From CAVZQN01 sp963837395 (GTDB lineage: Bacteria > Acidobacteriota > HRBIN11 > JAKEFK01): a stretch of DNA of 64,000 bases. Shown one piece after another: positions 25,657 through 33,907 of this stretch. The stretch is taken from assembly GCA_963837395.1 (NCBI GenBank), contig CAWINI010000004.1, positions 558,001 to 622,000 on the forward strand, given 5' to 3'. The notes below the pieces were generated by a model. That model was not told the DNA's origin and did no database searches. It worked only from the letters and a program-made list of their open reading frames with translations. The translations under genes and the position numbers were made by a program. Numbering within the stretch: position 1 is the stretch's first letter; each line of letters begins with the position of its first letter.

Positions 25657-27027
25657 TTAATGATCGAGTTCGCCACCAATCATGTTGACGGAACCGAACG
25701 TTGGAATAATATCTGCAATCGAAAGTCCCAAAATCATTTTCGGAAATGCCGCAACAAAGTTATAACAAGGCGGACGCACTCGAATTCGATAGCCACGATC
25801 CGTTCCATCACTCACAATATAAAATCCCAGTTCACCATTCCCGCCTTCAACACACACATAAGCTTCACCTTTCGGCGGACGAATTCCATGTCCGTACATG
25901 ATCAACTTGAAATGATTCATCAATCCTTCAATGCTTGTATACGATTTTTGCTTCGGCGGAATGATGACCTGCTTCAAATCCGGATTAACTTTGTAATAGC
26001 GATCCCCTTCCTGACCTTCCAGATTCGGCGACACTTCTACTTGCCTGTCTGCTATCTCCGCAATTCTCCCCATCTTCGCTTCATCAACTACAACTGGAGG
26101 TTCAATAATTGGTTTTCCTTCGAAATCCACGTTCACAGGTCCTTCCGGAATTTTTGCTAATGCTTGTTCAATGATGCGCATGCTTTGCTGCATCTCTTCC
26201 ATGCGCACCAGATACCGATCATAGCAATCGCCATTTTCACCAACCGGAATTTCAAAATCCAACTCATCATAAACGTGATACGGATATGCGCGACGAACAT
26301 CATATGGCACACCGCATGCGCGTAACATCGGACCGGTGAATGCATAAGAGATCGCATCTTCTTTTGAAATAATTCCAATCCCTTGCATCCGATCCATAAA
26401 AATCCGGTTCTTGGTAAGCAGTGCATCGCAATCTTTCAAGGTTTCGCGAATCCGTTTGATTTGATGCAAACAACGTTCAGAAAAATTCGGAGTTAAATCG
26501 GCGCGAACACCGCCGATTCTTGCATAACTAATGGTAACGCGCGCTCCGGTTACGTCTTCAATCAATTCATACAGCCATTCACGCGCTTTCATCATGTACA
26601 AAAACACTGTAAATGCGTTCAGCTCCATTGCTGAAGCGCCGATGCAAGTAAGATGATCCACGATGCGGGAAATTTCACCCATGATTACACGGACATATTC
26701 GCAACGTTCAGTAACTTTAATTCCAAAAATTTTTTCCACGCACATCGCGTAACCGAAATTATTGATCAAAGGCGAGACGTAATTCAGACGATCGGTCCAT
26801 GGCATCACCTGCGTGTATGTAACGCTTTCAGCATGTTTTTCAAATGCGCGATGTAAGTAGCCAATTTCCATATCGGCTGCTTTCACAACTTCGCCTTCCA
26901 GTTTCAAAATGATGCGCACGATTCCGTGCATCGCTGGATGGGAAGGCCCCATGTTCAACAGCATGCTGCCGGATGGTTCTTCAACAAGTAGCTCTGTTTG
27001 TTCTGTTTTTGATTCTGTATCGCTCAT
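25657..27027 (-). CDS. nuoD: NADH-quinone oxidoreductase subunit D
   Basis: 456 residues from ATG 27027, whose first bases overlap the nuoC stop (ATGA). Signatures are MGPSHPAMHG, EIGYLHRAFEK and the C-terminal FGSVNMIGGELDH. It is the 49 kDa subunit that forms the quinone site with NuoB. Confidence 0.96.
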   Translation of the reverse strand: MSDTESKTEQTELLVEEPSGSMLLNMGPSHPAMHGIVRIILKLEGEVVKAADMEIGYLHRAFEKHAESVTYTQVMPWTDRLNYVSPLINNFGYAMCVEKIFGIKVTERCEYVRVIMGEISRIVDHLTCIGASAMELNAFTVFLYMMKAREWLYELIEDVTGARVTISYARIGGVRADLTPNFSERCLHQIKRIRETLKDCDALLTKNRIFMDRMQGIGIISKEDAISYAFTGPMLRACGVPYDVRRAYPYHVYDELDFEIPVGENGDCYDRYLVRMEEMQQSMRIIEQALAKIPEGPVNVDFEGKPIIEPPVVVDEAKMGRIAEIADRQVEVSPNLEGQEGDRYYKVNPDLKQVIIPPKQKSYTSIEGLMNHFKLIMYGHGIRPPKGEAYVCVEGGNGELGFYIVSDGTDRGYRIRVRPPCYNFVAAFPKMILGLSIADIIPTFGSVNMIGGELDH

Positions 27028-27509
27028 CGAATTCCTTTCCAAATTGGAGCGACGCGCGGTTGGCGTTTGTTAATCGGATAATCTTTGCGAAGCGGATGTC
27101 CTTCAAATTCGTCGTACATTAAAAGACGCCGCAAATCAGGATGATTTTTGAATTTGATTCCAAACATGTCCCACACTTCACGTTCCAACCAGTTCGCAAT
27201 TCCCCAGAGTAAAACGATGCTATCAACCTCTTCACCTTCTTGAACCGGAGTTTTAATTCGAATCCGGATATTTTTTTCAAGCGAATTCAGATGATAAACA
27301 ACTTCAAATCGCGGCTCTTGCCCTAAGTAATCAACGGCTGTTAAATCGGCAAGCATATTGAATTCGAATTCTTCCTTGAGCATTTTCAGCACTGCAAAAA
27401 CACTTTCGCGGCGAACAAGGATCGTATCGTCACCGCGATAGGAATGAAAACCTAAAATGTCATTTGCAATTTTTGCGCGGATAGATTGAATTAAAGCGCT
27501 TTCTTCCAT
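27024..27509 (-). CDS. nuoC: NADH-quinone oxidoreductase subunit C
   Basis: 161 residues with the 30 kDa subunit motif EREVWDMFGIKFKNHPDLRR and the C-terminal HPLRKDYP. ATG 27509 (behind AGGT) is preferred to an upstream in-frame start at 27524. It is a separate gene, not fused to nuoD. Confidence 0.93.
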   Translation of the reverse strand: MEESALIQSIRAKIANDILGFHSYRGDDTILVRRESVFAVLKMLKEEFEFNMLADLTAVDYLGQEPRFEVVYHLNSLEKNIRIRIKTPVQEGEEVDSIVLLWGIANWLEREVWDMFGIKFKNHPDLRRLLMYDEFEGHPLRKDYPINKRQPRVAPIWKGIR

Positions 27510-27567
27510 TATGACCTGCACCACAAAGTTTGAATCTCTTGTTTATTCGATCTTGTTTCAAAACAGC

Positions 27568-28050
27568 TTAAACGATTGCCTGCTTTTGGTCCTGAATTTT
27601 CTGTTGCAGTTTCATGAGTCCATCCAAAACCGTTTCCGGTCGCGGCGGACATCCTGGAATATAAAGGTCAACTGGAATTATGGTATCTATGCCTTGAACT
27701 GTTGCATAGTCATCATAAAACCCACCAGTACAAGTACAAACACCAAATGCAACAACCCATTTTGGATTGCACATTTGTTCATATATGCGACAAAGAACCG
27801 GAGAAAGTTTTTGGCTGATGGTGCCGACAACGAATAAAACATCGGCCTGACGCGGCGAAAATCTGGGAAGACCGGCACCGAATCGATCAATATCATAATG
27901 TGCACAACTCACTGACATATATTCCATTCCGCAGCATGCGGTTACAAATGGATATTGAAAAATGGAGAATTTACGCGCCCAACCGATTGCATCAGATAAA
28001 CGTGATGTAAAAAATCCATCTCCGGCAAGAACTTTATCTACTTGCTCCAC
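27568..28050 (-). CDS. nuoB: NADH-quinone oxidoreductase subunit B
   Basis: 160 residues. The N2 cluster ligands are the tandem Cys in TACCGMEYM plus Cys in FGVCTCTGG and PGCPPRPE. GTG 28050 is chosen because AAGGAG lies seven bases upstream and family homology begins there. The open frame extends upstream to 28161 only as an overlap into nuoA. Its start overlaps the nuoA end by 13 bases. Confidence 0.94.
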   Translation of the reverse strand: MEQVDKVLAGDGFFTSRLSDAIGWARKFSIFQYPFVTACCGMEYMSVSCAHYDIDRFGAGLPRFSPRQADVLFVVGTISQKLSPVLCRIYEQMCNPKWVVAFGVCTCTGGFYDDYATVQGIDTIIPVDLYIPGCPPRPETVLDGLMKLQQKIQDQKQAIV

Positions 28051-28394
28051 GACAATACTCCTTTCTTCCACGCGTAAACCAATGTCAAAAATAACAATAC
28101 AAGAAAAATTCCCATACTGATAAAAGCTTGCATGCCGAGCTGGCGAAACACTAAAGCCCACGGAAATAAAAATGTTAGTTCAACGTCGAAGACAACGAAC
28201 ATTAAAGCTATCAGATAAAACTGAACCGGTACGTGCCCTTTCACAATTCGAAAAGGTATTTCACCCATTTCAAAGGGCTCCGATTTAGCAGGGCTTGAGC
28301 TTTTAGGACCGAGGACAGAAGTTAACCAAATTATAATGACAGCAAGTCCGCCAACAATTACGGCCATCAACGAAATCGCAATCAGGTTATCCAT
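28038..28394 (-). CDS. nuoA: NADH-quinone oxidoreductase subunit A
   Basis: 118 residues with three membrane helices and the family motif FDVELTFLFPWA. Also present is PFEMGEIPFRIVKGHVPVQF, the loop that in most NuoA carries a Cys near EGG; here no Cys is present in that loop. ATG 28394 fits the family start. It is the first gene of the nuo operon. Confidence 0.93.
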   Translation of the reverse strand: MDNLIAISLMAVIVGGLAVIIIWLTSVLGPKSSSPAKSEPFEMGEIPFRIVKGHVPVQFYLIALMFVVFDVELTFLFPWALVFRQLGMQAFISMGIFLVLLFLTLVYAWKKGVLSWSK

Positions 28395-28463
28395 TGAGTG
28401 TCCTGAAGCCCGACACACCGGTCGCTGCGGGGTTAAACGAACCAGTGGAATCAAAGAAGCTCA

Positions 28464-28565
28464 GATGCTAGAAGCTGGATACTTGATGCTGGGTTCGCTA
28501 TGACGTTTTATCTGATAAATATTCATTCGAGCGATCCAAGCATCTAGCATCCAGAATCTAGCATC
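28464..28565. repeat. Inverted heptamer repeat between selD and nuoA
   Basis: The left arm is GATGCTA GAAGCTG GATACTT GATGCTG (28464-28491). The right arm is the reverse complement of a near copy (28538-28565). Both are flanked by CTCA/TGAG. The spacer is 46 bases. Same architecture as 14307 and 29737, but with a diverged heptamer. Confidence 0.8.
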
Positions 28566-28590
28566 TGAGACGCGCGGAACTTCAATCGAA

Positions 28591-29655
28591 TTATAGAGAG
28601 TCGCGTATAAAAAGTCCAGACTCAGCAGAGGCTGCAACATCGCCGATAATTGCTGCATCTGTCACTCCTTTTTCCTTCAATTTTTGCACCAGCAGATCGG
28701 CCTTTTCTGCAGGCACTGAAATCATCAAAAGGCAGGAAGTTTGTGGGTCATATAAAATCATTTCACGTTCACGCGGCAGTTCTCTTTCCAGATGCACGCA
28801 GCCAGCTGTAGATTCTTTATTGGATAATGTAACGCCGGTACGAATCCCCTTTTGCATCATTTTGATTGTAGCTGGATAAACAGTAACTCTAGCGAGATCT
28901 AAATTAATCCGAACTTTGCTACCCAGCGCCATTTCGCAAAGATGTCCTGCAAGTCCAAATCCGGAAATATCAGTGCAAGCGTTAGCACCAACTTCCAACA
29001 TTACTTCGGATGCCGTTTTGTTAAGCTTTGCCATTGAATCAAGTGCTGGCTGGAATTCTTCCGGCGTAAGCAAATCATTTTTTGCGCCGGTGATGATTAC
29101 ACCTGTTCCAATTTTTTTCGTGATTACAAGTTTGTCACCTGGTTTGCAGGTGCTGTTTCTTAAAACACGATCAGGATGAACCACGCCTGTAATGGAAAGT
29201 CCATATTTCAGTTCTTGATCTTTAACTGTGTGGCCTCCAAGTAGAACGGCTCCACTTTCGCGAACTTTGTCATAACCACCGCGAAGAATTTCTGCAAGGA
29301 CCGATGGTTCACATCCTTCACTCGGGAAACAACAAATGTTTAGCACATTGATAGGACGTCCACCCATTGCATAGACATCACTCAATGAATTTGCAGCAGC
29401 AATCTGGCCAAAAAGAAATGGATCATCGCAAAGCGGAGTGATGAAGTCGAGTGTTTGAACCAATGCGATATCAGGTGTGAGTTTGAACACACCTGCATCG
29501 TCTGCAGTTTCGATTCCAACAAGCAAGTTTGGATCGCGCTCTGCATCAAGATTCAAATGCTTCAGGATGGTTCTCAAATCCACCGGACTGAGTTTGCCCG
29601 CTCAACCACCCGATCGAGCTAAACGCGTTAATCGGAATTGCGTTTCCTGCTCCAC
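28591..29655 (-). CDS. selD: Selenide, water dikinase SelD, selenocysteine-containing
   Basis: 354 residues if TGA at 29602-29604 is read as selenocysteine (residue 18). The frame upstream of the TGA gives RLTRLARSGG-Sec-AGKLSPVDLRTIL. This aligns with E. coli SelD around catalytic Cys17 and Lys20, so Sec18/Lys21 replace them. Downstream are TADDAGVF, TLDFITPLCDDPF and SDVYAMGGRP, the ATP/metal-binding core. GTG 29655 is behind GAGGT. SelD makes selenophosphate for selenocysteine tRNA. A SECIS-like hairpin follows the TGA. No selA, selB or selC is in the window. Confidence 0.93.
29573..29604 (-). promoter_or_regulatory. Bacterial SECIS-like element in selD mRNA
   Basis: Starting 9 bases after the UGA, CTCAGTCC pairs with GGATTTGAG, leaving one bulged U and a GGU loop. 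The loop begins 17 bases after the UGA; in E. coli fdhF it is about 18. The bulged U and loop GGU are the features SelB recognises in E. coli. The hairpin lies wholly within coding sequence, as expected for bacteria. Confidence 0.8.
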
Positions 29656-29736
29656 TATGACCTCACAATTTAATTCTGGACTAATTTTGTCCAGTAAGCT
29701 AAAGGTATCTGATGAGTTGTTGTAAGTCAACTTTCT

Positions 29737-29807
29737 GATGCTCGATGCGTGATGCGAGATGCGAGCGCGAATCGTGTCTGCGAATCTCGCATCACGCATC
29801 CCGCATC
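29737..29807. repeat. Inverted heptamer repeat upstream of selD
   Basis: The left arm is GATGCTC GATGCGT GATGCGA GATGCGA (29737-29764). The right arm is GCGAATC TCGCATC ACGCATC CCGCATC (29780-29807), its imperfect reverse complement. It fills the divergent spacer between selD and the zinc-ribbon gene. Confidence 0.85.
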
Positions 29808-29842
29808 TGTGTTAGAATATTTCCGTTCTGCGCATCAGTATT

Positions 29843-30022
29843 ATGAATGAAACGAGAAACGAAAAGGATGCGTTAAATTCCTCCGAATCCCATCAGCAGA
29901 ATCATTCCACCAGAGTCGAAAAAGCAGAGTTGTGTGATCGATGTCATCAGCCAATGTTTCGAATGAGAGCTGTTTACTGGTGCGTAAATTGCGGCTACAA
30001 AACAGATTGTTGCGGCTCCTAA
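29843..30022 (+). CDS. Small zinc-ribbon protein
   Basis: 59 residues. A disordered polar N-terminus is followed by CDRCHQPMFRM and WCVNCGYKTDCCG, two CX2C knuckles that would bind one zinc, plus a terminal CC pair. No family name can be given. ATG 29843 has no strong ribosome binding site. The stop is 19 bases before the ABC-like gene, so the two are probably co-expressed. Confidence 0.65.
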   Translation: MNETRNEKDALNSSESHQQNHSTRVEKAELCDRCHQPMFRMRAVYWCVNCGYKTDCCGS

Positions 30023-30041
30023 GTTTTTCCGCAGGGATCGC

Positions 30042-30848
30042 ATGAAGACTGTAGTTCACTTCCACAATACATCTCGTTCTTTACGCAACCGCGGTGTTCT
30101 GAAAATTTCCGATTTATGGATTCAGGAACACGAAAGCGTAGCCTTTTACGGCCTGCTTCCGGAACATGTTGAAGCACTAGTGAATCAAATCTCCGGTGTT
30201 TACGAAATTGAAGAAGGCAATTTAACGATTTTAGGAAAAAGCACACGGCGGATGGATGATCGATCCTGGTTTCAATTCGTTGAGAAATTAGGAATCTATA
30301 ATGCGCAGCCTGTGTTTCAAGAATCTGCATCGATCGGTGAAAATGTGGCAAGTCTATACAGGATGCGGAATGATTTGATGGAAGAACCGCAATTAAGTGC
30401 GTCCGTTTTGAATCTTGCGAATCTGGTGCAGTTGAGTATTACAGATCTTTCGCGGCAGATGTCCGAAGCATCGCCGATTCAGCGGATGAAAGTGCGGCTG
30501 AGTCGCGCACTTGCATTCTCACCTGCGTTGTTGATTGTTTGTGATCCAGATTCCGGTCACACTGCTGAAGTTACGCAAAGATTGGCAGAACTAATTCGAA
30601 GAGCGCGTCGCAAACTGAAATTCACACTGCTAATGTTTACGTCCGATCTGTGGTTCATTGAACAACTTGCTGAACGCGTAGTGTTTTTGAATCCAAACGA
30701 TGGACAATTTATTGAAAACCAACTTCGCAGGTGGTACCATAAGCTCCTTCCGTTTTTGAAACCTTCGCCTGCTCAGGTGCTTCAATTATCATTTGATGGA
30801 ATGCAGCACAGCCGGATCATGAAGGAATGGGAGGACTTGTACCGCTAA
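30042..30848 (+). CDS. ABC-ATPase-like protein lacking a Walker A motif
   Basis: 268 residues with the layout of an ABC nucleotide-binding domain. Where the P-loop GxxGxGKS should be (around residue 40) the sequence is FYGLLPEHVEALVNQISG, with no Gly-Lys-Ser. The signature region QMSEASPIQRMKVRLSRAL replaces LSGGQ, and Walker B is LLIVCDPDSG, with Asp but not Glu at the catalytic place. It therefore probably does not hydrolyse ATP in the usual way. No permease gene adjoins it. Closest in outline to MlaF/LolD-type ATPases, but this is only structural impression. Confidence 0.6.
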   Translation: MKTVVHFHNTSRSLRNRGVLKISDLWIQEHESVAFYGLLPEHVEALVNQISGVYEIEEGNLTILGKSTRRMDDRSWFQFVEKLGIYNAQPVFQESASIGENVASLYRMRNDLMEEPQLSASVLNLANLVQLSITDLSRQMSEASPIQRMKVRLSRALAFSPALLIVCDPDSGHTAEVTQRLAELIRRARRKLKFTLLMFTSDLWFIEQLAERVVFLNPNDGQFIENQLRRWYHKLLPFLKPSPAQVLQLSFDGMQHSRIMKEWEDLYR

Positions 30849-30850
30849 GA

Positions 30851-30910
30851 ATACTCGTACTCGTACTCATAATCGTAATCGAAAAGTGATTGATTACGAG
30901 TAAGAGTAAG
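30851..30910. repeat. Inverted hexamer repeat (TACTCG/TAATCG)
   Basis: The left arm TACTCG TACTCG TACTCA TAATCG TAATCG faces a right arm that reads TGATTACGAGTAAGAGTAAG, its approximate reverse complement. It lies between the ABC-like gene and the Rieske gene. Confidence 0.65.
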
Positions 30911-30925
30911 ATTTCTGGAGGATCA

Positions 30926-31231
30926 ATGGGTGAGTTTAAGAAAGTAGCGAGCGCCGCAGAAATTCCGCCTGGTCAAGGAAAGGTTGTTGATGTTGATGGG
31001 AACTCGATTGCGATCTGGAACATCGGTGGAAATTTTTTTGCATTTCAAAATGTTTGTCCGCATCGTGGCGGCCCTGTAGGTGAAGGTGAATTAGAAGGGA
31101 TGGTGATCACCTGTCCATGGCATGGTTGGTCTTTTGAGCTTCCTACCGGTGTGAGTCCGATTAATCCAGCGGCAAAACTCACCACCTACGATGTTCAGCT
31201 TGAAGGCGACGACGTTAAACTAAATCTCTAG
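30926..31231 (+). CDS. Small Rieske 2Fe-2S protein
   Basis: 101 residues with both Rieske boxes, CPHRGG and CPWHGW. No membrane anchor is visible, as in NirD/BphF-type soluble Rieske ferredoxins. ATG 30926 has GGAGG four bases upstream and is preferred to the upstream frame start at 30890, which lies in the repeat. The electron partner is unknown. Confidence 0.9.
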   Translation: MGEFKKVASAAEIPPGQGKVVDVDGNSIAIWNIGGNFFAFQNVCPHRGGPVGEGELEGMVITCPWHGWSFELPTGVSPINPAAKLTTYDVQLEGDDVKLNL

Positions 31232-32238
31232 TCTTTCTTTGTGTTTTTGTGGTTCAAATACTCGGCCATCTTTTTTAGCGAAACATCGTAGCGGTACTGC
31301 ACGTTGAAGTGTCCTTCTTCGAACTCTTCATATTCATGACGAATTCGGGCTTTCTTTAATTCCTGAACAAATATCCGTGCACCAAGATGCAAAAAGAATT
31401 CATCCCTGCGGCCGCAATCTAAATAAATCAGCCCGAGTTTACGTAATGGATCAGCATTGTGCCGGATCATTTCAACCGGATCCTTCTCCTTCCAGCGTTT
31501 CCACACTGAAGATCGAATTTCACCGGTGTTTGTATCGAACGGCAAATCAAAACCCTGCGGATTTTTTTTGTTTGGTGAATAACAGGCTGACATCGCCACC
31601 ATATTAATGACAGCATGATCTTCGCGGCTGTTCTTTGTTTGCGAATCAAAATTTTTTAAATAATTCTGAATTCCGCCTGCGCGTTCTAAACCGCGAAAAG
31701 CCAATGGAAATTCCGGAAGATAGCAGTATTCAAAATACATATCACCGGAATGACAGGCTACAGCTGAAAATAAATTTGGACGCTTCATAGCCAGAGTGAT
31801 TGCACCATAACCTCCGCTGGATTTTCCCATTACCCCGCGTCCCTTTGTTCTGTATTTCCGATCGATGTAGGGAATTAATTCATCAGTGATAAATGTGCGA
31901 TACATCCCTACTGCCGGTGAATCGAGATACTGACTTCCACCGTAACGCGTAAAACAATCCGGAAATACCAGGATCATTTCAGGCATGCCCCTGGCAATCA
32001 ATGCATCCATGCGCTGATCCATTGTCGGCACCCACGCTTGAAAGTTGAACCAGGACATTCCGGATGAAGTGAATCCAGCCAGACAATAAACGACCGGATA
32101 TCTCGTAGTACTATTTTTATCGTATGATGGTGGTAGATAAATTGGAATCTTACGGACAGTGGGATCCCCAAGTGGATTCCCACGAAGAACCCGGCTCTTT
32201 ATTTCCTCTAGTATTACCTTTGAGCCTCTGTGGTTCAA
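31228..32238 (-). CDS. Esterase family (antigen 85/esterase D-like) hydrolase
   Basis: 336 residues of alpha/beta-hydrolase fold: nucleophile Ser in MGKSSGGYGA, acid Asp near LIYLDCGRRDEF, and His in EEGHFNVQYRY. It belongs to the putative esterase (COG0627) group; the substrate is unknown. The start is uncertain (TTG 32238). Both its first residues (NHRG) and its last (NHKNTKK) are read from CCACAGAGG/CCACAAAAAC-type intergenic repeats. It overlaps the upstream gene by four bases. Confidence 0.82.
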   Translation of the reverse strand: MNHRGSKVILEEIKSRVLRGNPLGDPTVRKIPIYLPPSYDKNSTTRYPVVYCLAGFTSSGMSWFNFQAWVPTMDQRMDALIARGMPEMILVFPDCFTRYGGSQYLDSPAVGMYRTFITDELIPYIDRKYRTKGRGVMGKSSGGYGAITLAMKRPNLFSAVACHSGDMYFEYCYLPEFPLAFRGLERAGGIQNYLKNFDSQTKNSREDHAVINMVAMSACYSPNKKNPQGFDLPFDTNTGEIRSSVWKRWKEKDPVEMIRHNADPLRKLGLIYLDCGRRDEFFLHLGARIFVQELKKARIRHEYEEFEEGHFNVQYRYDVSLKKMAEYLNHKNTKKD

Positions 32239-32825
32239 AACTGTTTCATCAAACCTACGGTATAACGCATTCCTGAAAGGTCACCAACAATTGCATAAAA
32301 GCGCGCTTCAGGACGCAATCCCCAGGTATCAGAAAACCAGAAATTGATTCCGCCCCCACCGCCGACACCACCTTTGATTCCAATATCTCTGGTAGGTTCC
32401 ACAAAAATCCCTTCAGGCGCTATCTCTTTTTGTTGTTCATACGCACCGATTAAACTAATCGCAACAAAAAAATTGTTGCGGTCACCAAATCGGGCAAGCT
32501 TTGCCAGGAATGTGCCACCGCCCCAAACTCGGGTTCGTTGAAGCTCCGGAACAAATATCACACCTGTTAATCCATCTATCCGTGCAGGCAAATTTTCATC
32601 TGTGCGCGCATACGTCCCTTCCAATTCAAAACTCCATGTGCTGCCCATTGCGCGTCCAAAAGATGCCCCAAATGCGTATCCGGTTGGACCAAAACAACCC
32701 TCTTCATCACAGAAAGATGCGCCGCCGCCAAACATCGTTAAAATCCAGGGATACTTCCCGGTGTCCTCCTGCGCATGAGCTACAACAGGAAATAGAAAGA
32801 GTACGACCAGCAAGGCCTTTTTCAT
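32235..32825 (-). CDS. Outer-membrane beta-barrel-like protein
   Basis: 196 residues with a clear signal peptide (ALLVVLFLFPVVAHAQ). Alternating aromatic/polar strands with many glycines follow, ending in GLMKQF with a C-terminal phenylalanine, typical of small outer-membrane barrels. The function is unknown. It overlaps the esterase start. Confidence 0.75.
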   Translation of the reverse strand: MKKALLVVLFLFPVVAHAQEDTGKYPWILTMFGGGASFCDEEGCFGPTGYAFGASFGRAMGSTWSFELEGTYARTDENLPARIDGLTGVIFVPELQRTRVWGGGTFLAKLARFGDRNNFFVAISLIGAYEQQKEIAPEGIFVEPTRDIGIKGGVGGGGGINFWFSDTWGLRPEARFYAIVGDLSGMRYTVGLMKQF

Positions 32826-32883
32826 GCTTTTACCTCAAAATTTTTTTTGTAGAAATCAGTTGTTCATCTCCACTAAACCGTGT

Positions 32884-32939
32884 GGGGCGGGCGTCTCTGT
32901 CCGCCAAAATCCCCGGCAGGCACTGAGGCCCGCCCTCCG
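32884..32939. repeat. Hairpin repeat (GGGCGGGCGTC...GGCCCGCCCTCC)
   Basis: The inverted repeat GGGCGGGCGTCTCTGTCCGCC / GGCAGGCACTGAGGCCCGCCC is related to the element at 12342. It lies between two minus-strand secreted-protein genes. Confidence 0.6.
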
Positions 32940-32949
32940 GAACGAGAAC

Positions 32950-33640
32950 TTAATGATAGAGACGTACTTGCACATCATCGATTACCACCGCAGAGTCAAA
33001 GTTCGTGTCGAACTGATTGCTCAGCGAAAACTCCAATGCCATTGGTCACTTCCGACATTCGAGTCAGAACGGAAGCGTGAAATGAGCGATAGTACGAAAC
33101 TTGTAGCAGACCTGTTTCATATTTCCAATTTGCGGAGCAGTCGCTGGGATGAAACTTGTCATCACCACTAATGGTAAGATTTTTTGATCCGGGCGATGCT
33201 CCTGAATCATCGAATGCCGCAATCACTACAGGACCCGCCATAGTCAATAAGCGGACAGTTAACAAGTCGGTCCCCAAATCTGTAGTAGTATTTTCATTCG
33301 TTAGAAACTTGATTTTAAAATCGATCCGGATTCGCGAAGGCTTGAATGAAACCGGAAGATTCGGTGAACGTAATACTGATTGAATTCCATGAAGCGACGA
33401 TCCACCGCACATTGTGATGGAATCATCACTATCATTGGTACTCATCGCCACCCAATAACGGCCGGATGGTTCACCCGCACAGAATGCTGGCGCTACGCAG
33501 ACATCTCCAGCAATACGCCAACCTGTTAGATCGGCATCATCAAATCCGGAATCTAAAAGTAATTCACCGTTTGATTCGCCATACAATGGCCACACCCAGC
33601 CAATGATTAGCAAAACCAGCGCCCATGCGAACCACTTCAT
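32950..33640 (-). pseudogene. Secreted protein, frameshifted near its C-terminus
   Basis: The clean frame (33640 down to 32996) has a signal peptide ending near PLYGES, then a jelly-roll-like domain (LLLDSGFDDADLTGWR), ending VRHEL. One base out of phase, the same strand continues SNQFDTNFDSAVVIDDVQVR to a TAA at 32950. That is the natural final beta-strand of such carbohydrate-binding-like domains. The shift falls at the AAAA run 33027-33030. The joined product is about 229 residues; function unknown. Confidence 0.65.
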
Positions 33641-33682
33641 AACGGCAAAATTATAGCAGGATTTACCGCAGAGACGCTAAGA

Positions 33683-33784
33683 CTATTTCTTCTTAACTTC
33701 AACGGGCTTTGGGTTTAGCTTTTTAAAGTCTTTTAAAAAATCGATTTTCTTTTCTTTCTTAATTTTCTTCTTTTTTTCGGTCAT
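33683..33784 (-). CDS. Possible lysine-rich 33-residue peptide
   Basis: ATG 33784 opens a 33-codon frame ending at TAG 33683. Roughly half the residues are lysine (MTEKKKKIKKEKKIDFLKDF...). GGAG lies about 10 bases upstream. It may be a small nucleic-acid-binding peptide or simply an A-rich non-coding stretch. Confidence 0.3.
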   Translation of the reverse strand: MTEKKKKIKKEKKIDFLKDFKKLNPKPVEVKKK

Positions 33785-33807
33785 GTACGCGGTACTCCAT
33801 AGTTATT

Positions 33808-33895
33808 AATCAGGGAAACACGGAATACATTGAAAGCACTGAATATTAAAAATAAAAAATTCAGAGCGTTCCGTGCCTTCCGTGGTTCCGTGATT
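33808..33895. repeat. Inverted CACGGAA-type repeat
   Basis: The left arm AATCAGGGAAACACGGAA... and right arm ...CCGTGGTTCCGTGATT are imperfect reverse complements built of 8-9 base units containing CACGGAA or CACTGAA. Same family at 47995 and 52789. Confidence 0.75.
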
Positions 33896-33907
33896 AAAGA
33901 ATCGTTT

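Noticed and set aside
28051..28161. Longer nuoB start at 28161
   Set aside because: The added residues lie wholly in the nuoA coding region and are not NuoB-like. A GTG with a good RBS is at 28050.
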